Assembly: GCA_003020965.1 (NCBI GenBank)
Contig: PXRL01000026.1
Coordinates: 62,001-126,000 of the forward strand
DNA length: 64,000 nt
Source of the DNA: Halobacteriales archaeon QS_4_69_225
Lineage (GTDB): Archaea > Halobacteriota > Halobacteria > Halobacteriales > Haloarculaceae
Direction: 5' to 3'
This document shows, one piece after another, positions 34,124 to 43,324 of this stretch. Position numbers and translations under genes: made by a program. Position 1 is the stretch's first letter; every line of letters begins with the position of its first letter. The notes beneath the pieces are model-generated. The model worked only from the letters and a program-made list of their open reading frames with translations, ran no database searches and was not told where the DNA came from.

Positions 34124-35395
34124 ATGACCGAGTCGACCCGGGTCGGCGTCGTCGGCCTCGGCTACGTCGGCCTGCCGCTGGCGCTCGCGATGCACAACGC
34201 CGGCTACGACGTCGTCGGCGTCGACGTCGACGAGGACACCGTCGCCCGCCTGCGGGACGGCGAGTCGACGGTCCGCGACGTCGCCGACGCGGAGGTGGCC
34301 GACGCCGTCGCCGAGGGACTGACGTTCACCACCGACTACGCCGCGCTGTCGGACGTCGACGGCGTCTCCGTCTGCGTGCCGACGCCGCTGCGGAAGACCG
34401 ACACGCCCGACCTGTCGTTCGTCGTCGACGCCGCCGAACGACTCGCCGGCGTCCTGCCCGCAGAAACGACGGTCGTCCTCGAGTCGACGGTCTATCCGGG
34501 CGCCACCCGCGAGGTGGTCGGCGAGGCGCTCGCGGACGACGGCAAGACCGTCGGCGAGGACGTCCACGTGGCGTTCTCGCCGGAGCGCATCGATCCCGGC
34601 AACGACGACTACGGCCCGACGGAGATCCCGAAGGTGCTCGGCGGGGTGACGCCGGCCTGCGGCGACCGCGCGGAAGCGCTGTACGACCCCGTCTTCGAGG
34701 AGGTCGTCCGCGTCGATTCCGCGACGGAAGCCGAACTCGTCAAGCTGCTGGAGAACACCTTCCGGGCGGTCAACATCGGCCTCATCAACGAGTTGGCGCA
34801 GGTCGCCCACGAACTGGACGTCGACATCTGGAACGCCATCGACGCCGCCGAGAGTAAGCCGTTCGGCTACATGGCCTTCTACCCCGGCCCGGGGCTGGGC
34901 GGTCACTGCATCCCCGTCGACCCCTTTTATCTGTCCTGGAAGGCCAACGAAGCTGGCATCGACACCCGGTTCATCGAGCTGGCCGACACCGTCAACCGGG
35001 AGATGCCCGACCACGTCGTCGGCCGCATCGTCGAACAGCTGAACGACCGCGGCGTGCCGCTACCCGATTCCGACGTGCTGATCGTCGGCGCCGCCTACAA
35101 GCCCGACGTCTCCGACACCCGCGAGTCGCCGGCCGTCGACATCGTCGACGGCCTCGAAGAATGGCACGCCGACATCGCCTACCACGACCCTCACGTGCCG
35201 ACGTTGGACGTCGGCGACGCGACCTACGAGTCGGTGCCGCTGACCGACGAACGGCTCGACGCGGCCGACTGCGTCGTGTTGGTGACCGACCACTCGACCC
35301 TCGACGTCGAGCGGCTCGCCGGGCGATCGTCGCTGCTGTTCGACACCCGCAACGCGACCGCCGGACTCGAGGCCGACGGCGTCGTCAGGCTGTAG
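34124..35395 (+). CDS. UDP-N-acetylhexosamine/UDP-hexose 6-dehydrogenase (WbpA/WbpO type)
   Basis: A 423-residue NAD-dependent sugar dehydrogenase. The N-terminal Rossmann motif is VGVVGLGYVGLPLALAM; the catalytic Cys lies in GPGLGGHCIPVDPFYL near residue 265; the central Lys and Asn are in AELVKLLENTFRAVNI near residue 210. The HCIPVDP wording and the GLPLA start are those of the UDP-GlcNAc/GalNAc/ManNAc dehydrogenase branch, distinct from the UDP-glucose dehydrogenase AglM at 43515-44810 (GGSCFGKD). Its neighbour at 35497 resembles the UDP-GlcNAc 4-epimerase WbpP, so the pair may make UDP-GalNAc uronic acid. Confidence 0.87.
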   Translation: MTESTRVGVVGLGYVGLPLALAMHNAGYDVVGVDVDEDTVARLRDGESTVRDVADAEVADAVAEGLTFTTDYAALSDVDGVSVCVPTPLRKTDTPDLSFVVDAAERLAGVLPAETTVVLESTVYPGATREVVGEALADDGKTVGEDVHVAFSPERIDPGNDDYGPTEIPKVLGGVTPACGDRAEALYDPVFEEVVRVDSATEAELVKLLENTFRAVNIGLINELAQVAHELDVDIWNAIDAAESKPFGYMAFYPGPGLGGHCIPVDPFYLSWKANEAGIDTRFIELADTVNREMPDHVVGRIVEQLNDRGVPLPDSDVLIVGAAYKPDVSDTRESPAVDIVDGLEEWHADIAYHDPHVPTLDVGDATYESVPLTDERLDAADCVVLVTDHSTLDVERLAGRSSLLFDTRNATAGLEADGVVRL

Positions 35396-35496
35396 GACGG
35401 GCCGAGGGCTGGCTTCGCGGTCGACCGTACCGCGGCGCCGAGCGGAAGCTCGGTCCGAGCCGACAGGCTAAACCGGCCGCCGCGAGGAGGGCCGGT

Positions 35497-36426
35497 ATGC
35501 CGACCGCACTCGTCACCGGCGCCGCCGGGTTCATCGGGTCCAACCTCTCGGAGGCACTCCTGGATCGCGGCTACGAGGTCCGCGGCGTCGACAACTTCGC
35601 GACGGGACGTCGCGAGAACCTCGACCCGCTGGAGAGCCGCGACGACTTCGAGTTCCGCGAAGCCGACATCCGCGACGACGGAGCGATGGCCGACGCCGTC
35701 GATGGGGTCGATTGCCTGTTCCACCAGGCGGCCGTCGCCTCCGTCCCGCGCAGCGTCGAGGACCCCGTCACGTCGACGGACGCCAACTGCACCGGGACGG
35801 CGACGGTACTGGACGCCGCCCGCCGGGCCGACGTCGACACCGCCGTCGTCGCCTCCTCGTCGTCCGTCTACGGCGCCAGCGAGGAGCTGCCGAAGATCGA
35901 GACGATGCCGACGACGCCGGAGTCGCCGTACGCGCTGTCGAAGTACTTCACCGAGGAGCTGGCCCTGGAGTTCAGCGACTTCTACGACATCGACACCGTC
36001 GCGCTGCGGTACTTCAACGTCTTCGGGCCCCGACAGGACCCCGAGGGTCAGTACGCCGCCGTCATCCCGAAGTTCGTCTCGCTGATGCTCGACGGCGAGC
36101 GGCCGGTGGTCTTCGGCGACGGCGAGCAGTCCCGGGACTTCACCTACATCGACAACGCGGTACAGGCGAACGTGCTGGCGGCGGAAGGCGACGTCACCGG
36201 CGAGGCGTTCAACGTCGGCACGGGCGGCCGGGTGACGGTCAACGAACTGGTCGGAACGCTGAACGACCTGCTCGAGACGGAGATCGACCCCGTCTACGAC
36301 GACCCCCGGCCCGGCGACGTGCGGCACTCCCACGCCGACGTCTCGAAGGCCGCGGACCTGCTCGGCTACGATCCCGAGGTCGGCTTCGAGGCGGGCCTCG
36401 AGCGGACCGTCGAGTACTACCGCTGA
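35497..36426 (+). CDS. UDP-N-acetylglucosamine 4-epimerase-like SDR (WbpP type)
   Basis: A 309-residue extended SDR with GAAGFIGSNL at residues 7-16, QAAVASVPRSVEDPV near residue 79, SSSSVYGA near residue 118 and YALSKYFTE near residue 143. The SVPRSVEDP block is a hallmark of UDP-HexNAc 4-epimerases of the WbpP/Gne group, and RYFNVFGPRQDP is also typical. It starts 101 bases after the dehydrogenase and ends three bases before the next GT4, all on the same strand. Expected reaction: UDP-GlcNAc to UDP-GalNAc, or the same at the uronic acid level. Confidence 0.85.
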   Translation: MPTALVTGAAGFIGSNLSEALLDRGYEVRGVDNFATGRRENLDPLESRDDFEFREADIRDDGAMADAVDGVDCLFHQAAVASVPRSVEDPVTSTDANCTGTATVLDAARRADVDTAVVASSSSVYGASEELPKIETMPTTPESPYALSKYFTEELALEFSDFYDIDTVALRYFNVFGPRQDPEGQYAAVIPKFVSLMLDGERPVVFGDGEQSRDFTYIDNAVQANVLAAEGDVTGEAFNVGTGGRVTVNELVGTLNDLLETEIDPVYDDPRPGDVRHSHADVSKAADLLGYDPEVGFEAGLERTVEYYR

Positions 36427-36429
36427 ACG

Positions 36430-37638
36430 ATGGCCGGAGGCGAGGCGACCGGAGCGGGACCCGACGGAACGGCGTCCGAGAGAGCGGAGACGGGGGCGGA
36501 AGCGGACCTCCCCTCCGTCTGCGTCGTCACCCACCCGCTCGGGTCGGCCGGCGAGAACGCGACCCGGACACTGCTGGAGATCCTCGGCGCGCTCACCGCG
36601 GTATCGCTCGTCACGGCCGAACTCGACGACGACTCGCCCCTCCGCGACCGGTATCCCGTCGTCGAGCTCACCGAGAAGGGCGCAGGGACGAGCGTCGCCG
36701 TGGCGGCCGGCCGGTTCCTCCTGAATCAGGCCCGGATGTGCCGGACGGTGGCCGGCCGCGACGAGGACGTCGTCCTGTTTTTCGGCGCGACGTCGTACCT
36801 CCTGCCGGTCGTCTTCGCGCGACTTCTCGACAGGACGGTGGTCGTCGAACCGCGCGGCGACGTGCCGCTAACGCTCCGACTCCACTGGGAACGGCGGCTC
36901 CCCGACCCGCTGGCGCGACTGCTGGCCGGTCTCGTCCGGGCGCTGGAGCGGGCCGGCTTCGCGGCCGCCCACGGCGTCGTCACCTACACGCCCTCGATGG
37001 CGCGGCAACTCGGCGTCGACCCCGAGGCCCCCGACGTGTACCCGGAGGGCGCGAGGTACGTCGACACCGACCGGTTCCGGCCGGAAACGCCGTACGAGGA
37101 GCGCGAGGAGGTCGTCGGGTTCGTCGGCCGGCTGGACGAGGAGAAGGGCATCCGGACGCTAACGGCCGTCGCCGAGCGGCTTCCCCCCGACGTTACCTTC
37201 CGGTTCGTCGGCGACGGCGACCTGCGGCCGTGGCTCGAGCGGGAACTGGCCGACGAGATCGAAGCCGGCGAGGCCGAGCTCACCGGCTGGGTCGACCACG
37301 ACGAGGTGCCCGACAGGCTCGACGACCTGCGACTGCTGGTGATGCCGTCGGACGCCACCGAGGGCCTTCCGACGACGATTCTGGAGGCGCTGGCCTGCGG
37401 GACGCCCGTCTACGCGACGCCCGTAGCGGGGGTTCCGGACGTCGTCCGCGACGGCGAGACGGGCTTTCTGATGCGAGAGACGGACGCGGACGCCATCGCC
37501 GGGGGCATCGAGGAAATCCTGGAACGCGAGGACCTGCCGACCGTGGGCCGCAACGGACGGGAACTCGTCGAGGCGACGTACAGCTTCGACGCCGCCGTCG
37601 ATCGCTACGAGGCGATCCTCTCCGGGGTCACCGAGTAG
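36430..37638 (+). CDS. GT4 family glycosyltransferase
   Basis: A 402-residue enzyme beginning with about 25 acidic, low-complexity residues before the first strand (SVCVVTHPLGSAGENATR). The donor domain has VGFVGRLDEEKGIRTL near residue 228 and TEGLPTTILEALACGTP near residue 312. The segment VVEPRGDVPLTLRLHWER near residue 138 is unusually Arg-rich and may contact a phosphate-bearing acceptor. Three bases separate it from the 4-epimerase, so it belongs to that operon, and transfer of a HexNAc-type uronic acid is a reasonable guess. Confidence 0.86.
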   Translation: MAGGEATGAGPDGTASERAETGAEADLPSVCVVTHPLGSAGENATRTLLEILGALTAVSLVTAELDDDSPLRDRYPVVELTEKGAGTSVAVAAGRFLLNQARMCRTVAGRDEDVVLFFGATSYLLPVVFARLLDRTVVVEPRGDVPLTLRLHWERRLPDPLARLLAGLVRALERAGFAAAHGVVTYTPSMARQLGVDPEAPDVYPEGARYVDTDRFRPETPYEEREEVVGFVGRLDEEKGIRTLTAVAERLPPDVTFRFVGDGDLRPWLERELADEIEAGEAELTGWVDHDEVPDRLDDLRLLVMPSDATEGLPTTILEALACGTPVYATPVAGVPDVVRDGETGFLMRETDADAIAGGIEEILEREDLPTVGRNGRELVEATYSFDAAVDRYEAILSGVTE

Positions 37639-37704
37639 CTCCGGCGAGACGGCGGCGACCGCGGCCGCGAGGGGGACGCGACCACGTCGGCTCCCGGAGA
37701 CGCG

Positions 37705-39090
37705 TCACAGGTACCCGAGGTCCTCGAGTTGTCGCTTCTTCGACGGCGAGAAATCGCCGGTACGACCCTCGTCGGCCGGTCGTCCGTTCTCCGCCAGCCA
37801 CGCCGAGAGCGTCTCGTCGAGTTCCGACACGACCGCGGGATACTGGTCGGACACGTCCGTCGTCTCGTCGGGGCGCTCGAACAGGTCGGCTCCCTCGTCG
37901 CTCCGCTGGTAGACGAACCGGTCGGTGCGGAGCGCGGTCAGCGTCGGGCGGTGGAACCGGTCGGCGTCGAACCCGGAGTTGTACGACAGGAGGTCGTCGA
38001 AGTCGACGGGGCCGCGCTGTGAGACCGCGAACGGCGGGCTCTCCGCCCGAAGGTCGGTTCCGACCATCCCCTCGGTATCGCCGCCGGCCCGCTCTACGAC
38101 CGTCCGCATCACGTCGGCGTGCTGGACGATGTCGTCGGGGTCGGCGGCCAGATCATCCAGTCCGTGGACGGCCATCGGGACGTGGGTGACCGCGGCGTCG
38201 AGGACGTAGCTGTGCGCCAACAGCCCGTGTTCGCCGAACAGTTCGCCGTGGTCGGCGGTCACGACGAAGATCGTCTCTCCGACGTCGAGCGAGCGGACGT
38301 GATCGACGAGTCGACCGACCATGTGATCGGTGTAGGCGATTTCGGCGTCGTACAGCGCGAAGATCGCCTCCCACTCGTCGTCGGTCAGGTCACAGCCGTT
38401 CGCGATCATCTCGTCGAGGTTGTAGTGGAACTCCATCGCGAACTCCGCCGCCTCGTCGGCCGACATCGCTATCTCGTCGGTGAACCGCTCCAGGTGGCTG
38501 TTCGGCGGGTAGTACGGCCGGTGGGGCTCGTTGTAGTGAACGTACAGGAAAAACGGGTCCGGCTCCGCCTCGAAGTCGGAGAGCCACCGCTTCGCGGTGT
38601 CGTTCATCAGGTACGGGGAGGCGTGTTTCGCCGTGTCCAGCGCCAACCCCGCCGAGTGCGACCGGATGTTGGCGAAGTACTTGAGCAGCGTCACCGGGTG
38701 GAGTTGATGCATCGTCGAGGACGACAGCCACTGGAAGCGGTCGAACCCGCGGTCCAGTCCCGTCGCGGCGCTCACGTAGGAGTTCCGGGAGATGCAGGCG
38801 GTCCGGTAGCCGGCCGCGCCGAGGCGCTCGGCGACCGACGGAACCGCCTCGGGGAGCTTCTCGCCGCTCACGCCGACGGTGTTGTGCGTCGGGGGCGTCC
38901 CCGTGAGGATGGCCCCGCTGGAGGGGTGCGTCGACTTCGAGTGCGCGAAACACTGCCGGAAGGCAGTTCCGGCGGCGTCGTCGGCCAGTTCCCGAAGGAA
39001 CGGCGTCGTCTCACGCTCGTACCCGTTCAGGTTCGTGTGGTCCGCGCGGACGCTGTCGAGCGTGATCCAGACGACGTTCGGGCGGGACAT
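37705..39090 (-). CDS. sulfatase-like alkaline-phosphatase-superfamily protein with LGY tail
   Basis: A 461-residue sulfatase-fold protein. The start at 39088-39090 (MSRPNVVWITLDSVRADH) places the metal Asp at residue 12; 82 upstream residues in the open frame are antisense to the neighbouring gene. The nucleophile position is Thr in SKSTHPSSGAILTG, not Cys, and the second metal site is VVTADHGELFGEHGLL. No signal peptide. It ends SPSKKRQLEDLGYL. It is divergent from another superfamily member at 39179, so the two share an 88-base promoter region. A role in cytoplasmic trimming or transfer of phosphate or sulfate groups is inferred. Confidence 0.84.
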   Translation of the reverse strand: MSRPNVVWITLDSVRADHTNLNGYERETTPFLRELADDAAGTAFRQCFAHSKSTHPSSGAILTGTPPTHNTVGVSGEKLPEAVPSVAERLGAAGYRTACISRNSYVSAATGLDRGFDRFQWLSSSTMHQLHPVTLLKYFANIRSHSAGLALDTAKHASPYLMNDTAKRWLSDFEAEPDPFFLYVHYNEPHRPYYPPNSHLERFTDEIAMSADEAAEFAMEFHYNLDEMIANGCDLTDDEWEAIFALYDAEIAYTDHMVGRLVDHVRSLDVGETIFVVTADHGELFGEHGLLAHSYVLDAAVTHVPMAVHGLDDLAADPDDIVQHADVMRTVVERAGGDTEGMVGTDLRAESPPFAVSQRGPVDFDDLLSYNSGFDADRFHRPTLTALRTDRFVYQRSDEGADLFERPDETTDVSDQYPAVVSELDETLSAWLAENGRPADEGRTGDFSPSKKRQLEDLGYL

Positions 39091-39178
39091 GGGTTGTTTC
39101 CCGGATTCACACGAACGGTCTTTTGAATTGCGGTTCGCCCGAAAGACCTTACACCCGCGTTCGCCATCCATCGAACAG

Positions 39179-40150
39179 ATGACGCTGGTCGTCCTGGGCA
39201 TCGACGCGCTCGACCCGGAGCTGGTCAACGCCGACGAGCACCCGAGCCTGACGCTCGCCACCCACGAGTCGATCGCGACGATCGACAGCTCGGCGGGCGA
39301 GCCGAGCACCCACGAGCTGTGGCCGACGATGATCACCGGACTGCGCCCCGAGGATCACGGGCTGGTGCTGGACGACGGCGTCGCCTGGGAGAGCCCGCTG
39401 TTGCGGTACGGCAGCCGGGTCGCCGACCACCTCCTTCCCGACGACCTCCAGACCCGCATCGGCGGCTGGCTGCTCACCCGGACCGACGAGGACGCCTTCC
39501 GCGTCCCGGCGACGTACTACGAGGACAACGACATCGAGACCGTCTTCGACGGCCGCGAGGCGGTCGCCATCGGCGTCCCGAACTACGTCACCGATTCCGA
39601 CGACGAGGACCGCGAACACCAGCTCCGGCGGCACATGGGCGAGCTGTTCGAGCGGGACGCCGACGCGAAGGGAGGCCACAGGAGCGCCGATCCCGAGAAG
39701 TTCTACGAACGGTGTCTGGAGATGTCGATGATCCGGATCGCCCGGGTGCGCCGGGCGCTCCGGAGCCGTCGACACGAACTCGTGTTCGGGTACACGAGCG
39801 GACTGGACCTCGTCGGCCACGTCTCCTACGACCGGCCGGACCTGCAGCGCCGGGCCTACCGGGAACTCGACGAGTTCGTCGGCGAACTCCACGGCGACCT
39901 CGGAGCCGACGACGAGCTCCTGCTCGTCAGCGACCACGGGCTCCAGGAGGGCCTCCACACCCACGAGGCGATAATCGCCGCGACGACGGCCTCGCTCGTC
40001 GAGTCCGTCGACGGCGTCGTCGACGTCAGGGCGGCCATCGAGGCCGAACTCGACGCGACCGACCACCGGCCGGACGACCGGGAGACGGCCGCGGTCGAGG
40101 GGTCCGGAAACGAGGTGCGCGACCAGCTGGAGAGCCTGGGCTACCTCTGA
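39179..40150 (+). CDS. short alkaline-phosphatase-superfamily protein with LGY tail
   Basis: A 323-residue member of the superfamily, shorter than its neighbours. LVVLGIDALDPELV supplies the first Asp, THELWPTMITGL the Thr nucleophile (about residue 43), and LLVSDHGLQEGLHTHEA the distal metal site near residue 244. No signal peptide. It ends NEVRDQLESLGYL. I start it at the ATG at 39179; CCTTAC about 30 bases before it looks like the TATA element. It is divergent from the sulfatase-like gene at 37705-39090. The reduced length suggests a minimal catalytic core with a small substrate. Confidence 0.8.
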   Translation: MTLVVLGIDALDPELVNADEHPSLTLATHESIATIDSSAGEPSTHELWPTMITGLRPEDHGLVLDDGVAWESPLLRYGSRVADHLLPDDLQTRIGGWLLTRTDEDAFRVPATYYEDNDIETVFDGREAVAIGVPNYVTDSDDEDREHQLRRHMGELFERDADAKGGHRSADPEKFYERCLEMSMIRIARVRRALRSRRHELVFGYTSGLDLVGHVSYDRPDLQRRAYRELDEFVGELHGDLGADDELLLVSDHGLQEGLHTHEAIIAATTASLVESVDGVVDVRAAIEAELDATDHRPDDRETAAVEGSGNEVRDQLESLGYL

Positions 40151-40261
40151 TACTGATCACTGCGAGTCGTCACCGTCGAGTGTCGAACGAATCGGATTTT
40201 GAACGTCGAAGCAGCCTCTCTTCACTGCCGTGCCGAAAACTATCGCAGTAACCACTACGAG

Positions 40262-41362
40262 TCAGCCGAGTATCTCGGCGTACAGCCCGCGGTACTGCCG
40301 GGCGACCGACTCCATCGTGTACCGCGTCTCGACCAGCTTCCGGCCCGCGGCCGCGAGGTCATTCCGGAGGTCCGGTCGCTCGGCGAGCGTCACGAGCCGG
40401 TCGGCGAGCTCGTCGGCGTCGTCCACGGAATGGAACAGCGCGACGTCGTCGTACGGTTCGCGGAACGGCTCGATGTCGGAGAAGACGCAGGCGGTGCCGA
40501 GGCCCATCGCCTCGACGGCGGCGGCGCTGAACCCCTCCCACCGGGACGGCATGGCGTAGACGTCGGACTCGTGTATCAGCCGGTACACCTGCTCGCGGTC
40601 GATGCGTCCGAGGAGGTGCACCCGGTCCGTGACCCCCTCGCGCTCGGCGAGCGACCGGAGCCGCGGCTCGAGCGGGCCGTCGCCGGCGATCGCCAGTTCG
40701 ACCCGCTCGTCCGTCCGTGTCGCCGCGAGCGCCCGTATCAGCACGCCGTGGGCCTTCTGCTCGGTGAGAAGCGCCGCGTTGCTTACGAGAACCGTCTCGG
40801 GACCGATGCCGCGGGCCTCGCGGACGCTCCAGTCGAGGGACTCGCCGGCCGCCAGCCGGTCGGCGTCGACGCCGTTCGGGATGACCCGGACTCGATTCTC
40901 CGGGAGCAGGAGACGCTCCCAGCGCCGGAAGTCGTCGCGGACCGCCACGGAGTTCGGGACGACCCGGGCTGCGAGGGCGTTCGTCAGGCCGTTGAACGCC
41001 CGCCCCTCCCGGGTGAAGCCGCGCCGGAGGTTGCCCTCCCGCGAGACGGCCGGCACCCCGGCGAGGCGAGCGAGTAGCTTGGCGAACCCCCCCGAGTGGT
41101 TGTGGTGGGCCTGCACGAGGTCGTAGCTCTCGACGACGTCCCGCGCCTCGGCGAGGGTTCCGCGGTCCGCACCCAGCGCCGTGTCCGGAGCGTCCAGACA
41201 CCGCACCCCGACGAGGTCGTCGCCCTCGAAGGAGTCGGCGTCGAACCACGCGAGCACGTTGACGGTGCAGTCGGTGTACTTCACGAGTGCGGTCGCGATG
41301 TCGGCGGGGACGCTCGTCTCGTCGACGGAGTTGACGACGAAACAGATACGCGGGCGGTCCAT
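40262..41362 (-). CDS. GT4 family glycosyltransferase
   Basis: A 366-residue GT-B enzyme. The N-terminal half begins ICFVVNSVDETSVPADIA and has AHHNHSGGFAKLLARLAG near residue 88; the donor half has VIPNGVDADRLAAGE, VSNAALLTEQKAHGVLI near residue 206 and WEGFSAAAVEAMGLGT near residue 283. I start it at the ATG at 41360-41362, with TTTTATC about 33 bases upstream on the minus strand; the much longer open frame beyond it is a shadow. It is convergent with the 39179 gene and divergent from the nucleotidyltransferase. Confidence 0.87.
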   Translation of the reverse strand: MDRPRICFVVNSVDETSVPADIATALVKYTDCTVNVLAWFDADSFEGDDLVGVRCLDAPDTALGADRGTLAEARDVVESYDLVQAHHNHSGGFAKLLARLAGVPAVSREGNLRRGFTREGRAFNGLTNALAARVVPNSVAVRDDFRRWERLLLPENRVRVIPNGVDADRLAAGESLDWSVREARGIGPETVLVSNAALLTEQKAHGVLIRALAATRTDERVELAIAGDGPLEPRLRSLAEREGVTDRVHLLGRIDREQVYRLIHESDVYAMPSRWEGFSAAAVEAMGLGTACVFSDIEPFREPYDDVALFHSVDDADELADRLVTLAERPDLRNDLAAAGRKLVETRYTMESVARQYRGLYAEILG

Positions 41363-41603
41363 CGATCGTGTCGTCAGTACCATCCGGGGTGATAAAACGG
41401 GTTTCGAAAGGGCTGCGCACTGGATACGGCTACGAGGTCGCCACCCTCGACCGGCCGAGCATCGAGTGAGCACTCGTCGACCACCGTCTGCAGACCAAGC
41501 CAGTACCGACCGTCCGAATAGACGCCTCTCGTCGCCATCGAGGGCAGTGCGACGCCCTGCTCCGGGCGGAATCCTTTTGAAACGATGTACCATTGTTCCG
41601 CCT

Positions 41604-42080
41604 ATGAACTCGGACGATGAGGACTCACGGTCGCTCACGTCGCGGCTGGGACCGTTATGCTCCGACCCGGACACCGAGTTCGCGGTCAGGTTCGGGTCAC
41701 GAACGACAGGCCGGTCGCGCCCATCGTCCGACCTCGATGTCGCCGTGAAATTCGCGGACGAACTCAGCTTCGAGGACCGGTTCCGCAGGCGCTGCTTCCT
41801 CTCGGGTGACCTGCAGCAACCAGGGGGACCGCATATCGACCTGGTCGACCTGGAATCGCTACCGATCGAAGTGGCCCACGACGCGGTTTCCGGCGAGTTC
41901 GTCTGCGGCGACCGAGCGGCGTTCGAGGAATTCAAGCGGGACCTCGAAACCACGTATCAGGCCGGTCGACACGACCGGCGTCGGCGGCGCTGGAGGCGAA
42001 TCGACCGCATCGCCGAGGAGGGGCTCCGTGGGTCAACTACCCCACCCTACTTCGCTCACCCTGAGGGGTTCGCTCGTTGA
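41604..42080 (+). CDS. mntA: MNT-type nucleotidyltransferase (MntA-like antitoxin), 3' end replaced by IS sequence
   Basis: A minimal nucleotidyltransferase of about 143 host-encoded residues followed by 15 residues read from a transposon end. The fold signature is FGSRTTGRSRPSSDLDVAV near residue 30, with a third acidic residue in HIDLVDLESL. MntA enzymes usually adenylylate and so inactivate a HEPN toxin (HepT) encoded next to them. The last host codons (DRIAEEGLRGS) look like the normal family end, so little is missing. The stop codon lies in the hairpin of the IS200/IS605-type element. A 29-codon remnant resembling the end of a HEPN gene lies on the far side of the insertion. Confidence 0.75.
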   Translation: MNSDDEDSRSLTSRLGPLCSDPDTEFAVRFGSRTTGRSRPSSDLDVAVKFADELSFEDRFRRRCFLSGDLQQPGGPHIDLVDLESLPIEVAHDAVSGEFVCGDRAAFEEFKRDLETTYQAGRHDRRRRRWRRIDRIAEEGLRGSTTPPYFAHPEGFAR

Positions 42081-42088
42081 GGGTGGGG
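42040..42088. repeat. right-end hairpin of IS element 1
   Basis: A perfect 9-base stem with a 31-base loop that itself contains a short CCCT/AGGG-like fold. It is the counterpart of the larger hairpin set at 59015-59120 and probably forms the 3' part of the guide RNA of the element when it was active. Confidence 0.65.
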
Positions 42089-43248
42089 CTTGTCCGTGAA
42101 CTCGGCCTCGAACCCTTCCGGGTAGGCGGTAAATCCGCTCTTCGGCGTCACTGTTCCAGACTTGAGGGCGAGTTGACTGTCGCCCGTCCGCCGAGACGAC
42201 TGTTGGCCTCGACGGACATACCGCATCCCGATGTTCTTCGCTGCGTTGTAATCCGCGTTCGCTTCTGACCCACACTTCTGACACCGGAAGTCGTTGCGGG
42301 CCAGGCGATTCTCGTCTGCCGTGAATCCACACTCAGCGCACCGCTTCGATGTGTACGCCGATCCGACCTGCTTCACCGAGATGCCGACTGCTTCAGCCTT
42401 GTACTCCACTTGTTCGTACAGCGTTCGGAACGCCCACTTGTGCCCCCACGACGCGCCGGTTCGCTCGCGGATGTGGGTTAAATCCTCGAACGCGATCACG
42501 TCACAGTCGTACCGGAGTGCTTCGTCTACAATTGCATTTGATGCTCGGTGGAGTACGTCACGAATGTATCGGAGTTGCCGCCCACTCAACTGTTCAAGTG
42601 TTCGGTGGACACTCCGAGTCCCGGTCTGTTGGAGTCCGGCACGTACCTTCTCAAGCTCGCGGAGGTCGTGGGTTAGCTCCCGCCCGCTGGAGAAGTAGGC
42701 GGTGCTGGCGTTCCGTCCTCGGCGGTGTTCCGTTCGGTATTGTTCTTGTGTCGGCGAAACCCGATGTGTAAGAAGTAGTCGCCGTCGCGGGCGGTGAGCG
42801 TGCTTTCCGTGACACTCCACTCGTCCGAGTCAAGGTACTGGCGCTGATAGCCATCGTCGGCGTCGGGCAGGGCAAGCGGACACTGGACGCGGCTCTCCGT
42901 AGTGGAGAGGGAGACGGTATCGTCGTCGAACAGCGTCATCGTCCGCGTATCGTACTTCACCGTGGGTGCGGTAAAAGTCGGCTTACTGGCCTTCTTCCCT
43001 TTCGACCGGCGTTCGATACAGCCGGTAATGGCTTGTGCGGCTTGATGGGTGGCGAGAATCGCGTGCTGACTCCCGAGGTCGGTGTCTTCACGCACAGAAT
43101 CGTAGGCGAGGGGCTGGACATCGCTTTTGGCGTTGCACTTGCCCCACGCCATATCGGTGGCGAGTTGGCAACCACGCTTCCACTCGGAGATCGTTTTCTC
43201 AAGCAACTGTTGTTGCTCAGAGCGGTGGCTACTTATAAGCTGGTGTCA
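42056..43248 (-). pseudogene. tnpB: broken tnpB (RNA-guided nuclease family)
   Basis: The N-terminal half (ISEWKRGCQLATDMAWG, then DGDYFLHIGFRRHKNN) is read in one frame to about 42712, and the C-terminal half (ASTAYFSSGRELTHDL onwards) in another. Comparison with the intact TnpB at 59030-60355 shows that the segment around [15 protein letters not shown], which carries the first RuvC Asp, is missing at the frame change. The later parts are good: DVIAFEDLTHIRE (RuvC Glu), CAECGFTADE and CQKCGSEAN (zinc ribbon) and NADYNAAKN (last RuvC Asp). The 5' end also has no proper start codon: the frame is open back to an in-frame stop near 43250. Confidence 0.8.
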
Positions 43249-43270
43249 GTGATCTTTGCGAACGCGCTCC

Positions 43271-43315
43271 TCCCCTCCCTACTCACTCGCTTGGCTCATT
43301 CCTTGAGGGAGGGGA
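43271..43315. repeat. left-end hairpin of IS element 1
   Basis: TCCCCTCCCT and AGGGAGGGGA form a perfect 10-base stem with a 25-base loop, just inside the junction with the HEPN remnant. Subterminal hairpins of this kind are the recognition structures of IS200/IS605 elements. Confidence 0.65.
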
Positions 43316-43324
43316 CTCCACGCT

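Larger units (their letters stand above)
42035..43320 (-). mobile_element. IS200/IS605-type (TnpB-only) element 1, degenerate
   Basis: The right end starts at AACTACC (42035), identical to the junction of element 2 at 59010, and holds a perfect 9-base hairpin CCCCACCCT (42040-42048) with AGGGTGGGG (42080-42088). The other end carries a 10-base hairpin TCCCCTCCCT (43271-43280) with AGGGAGGGGA (43306-43315). Between them lies a broken tnpB read on the minus strand. No tnpA is present. The exact left boundary is not resolved; it lies between 43316 and 43325. Confidence 0.75.

Noticed and set aside
35712-38189. Long plus-strand open frame (825 codons) over the epimerase and GT4 genes
   Set aside because: Arg/Pro/Gly-rich translation with no motif; the other frame encodes clear SDR and GT4 proteins.
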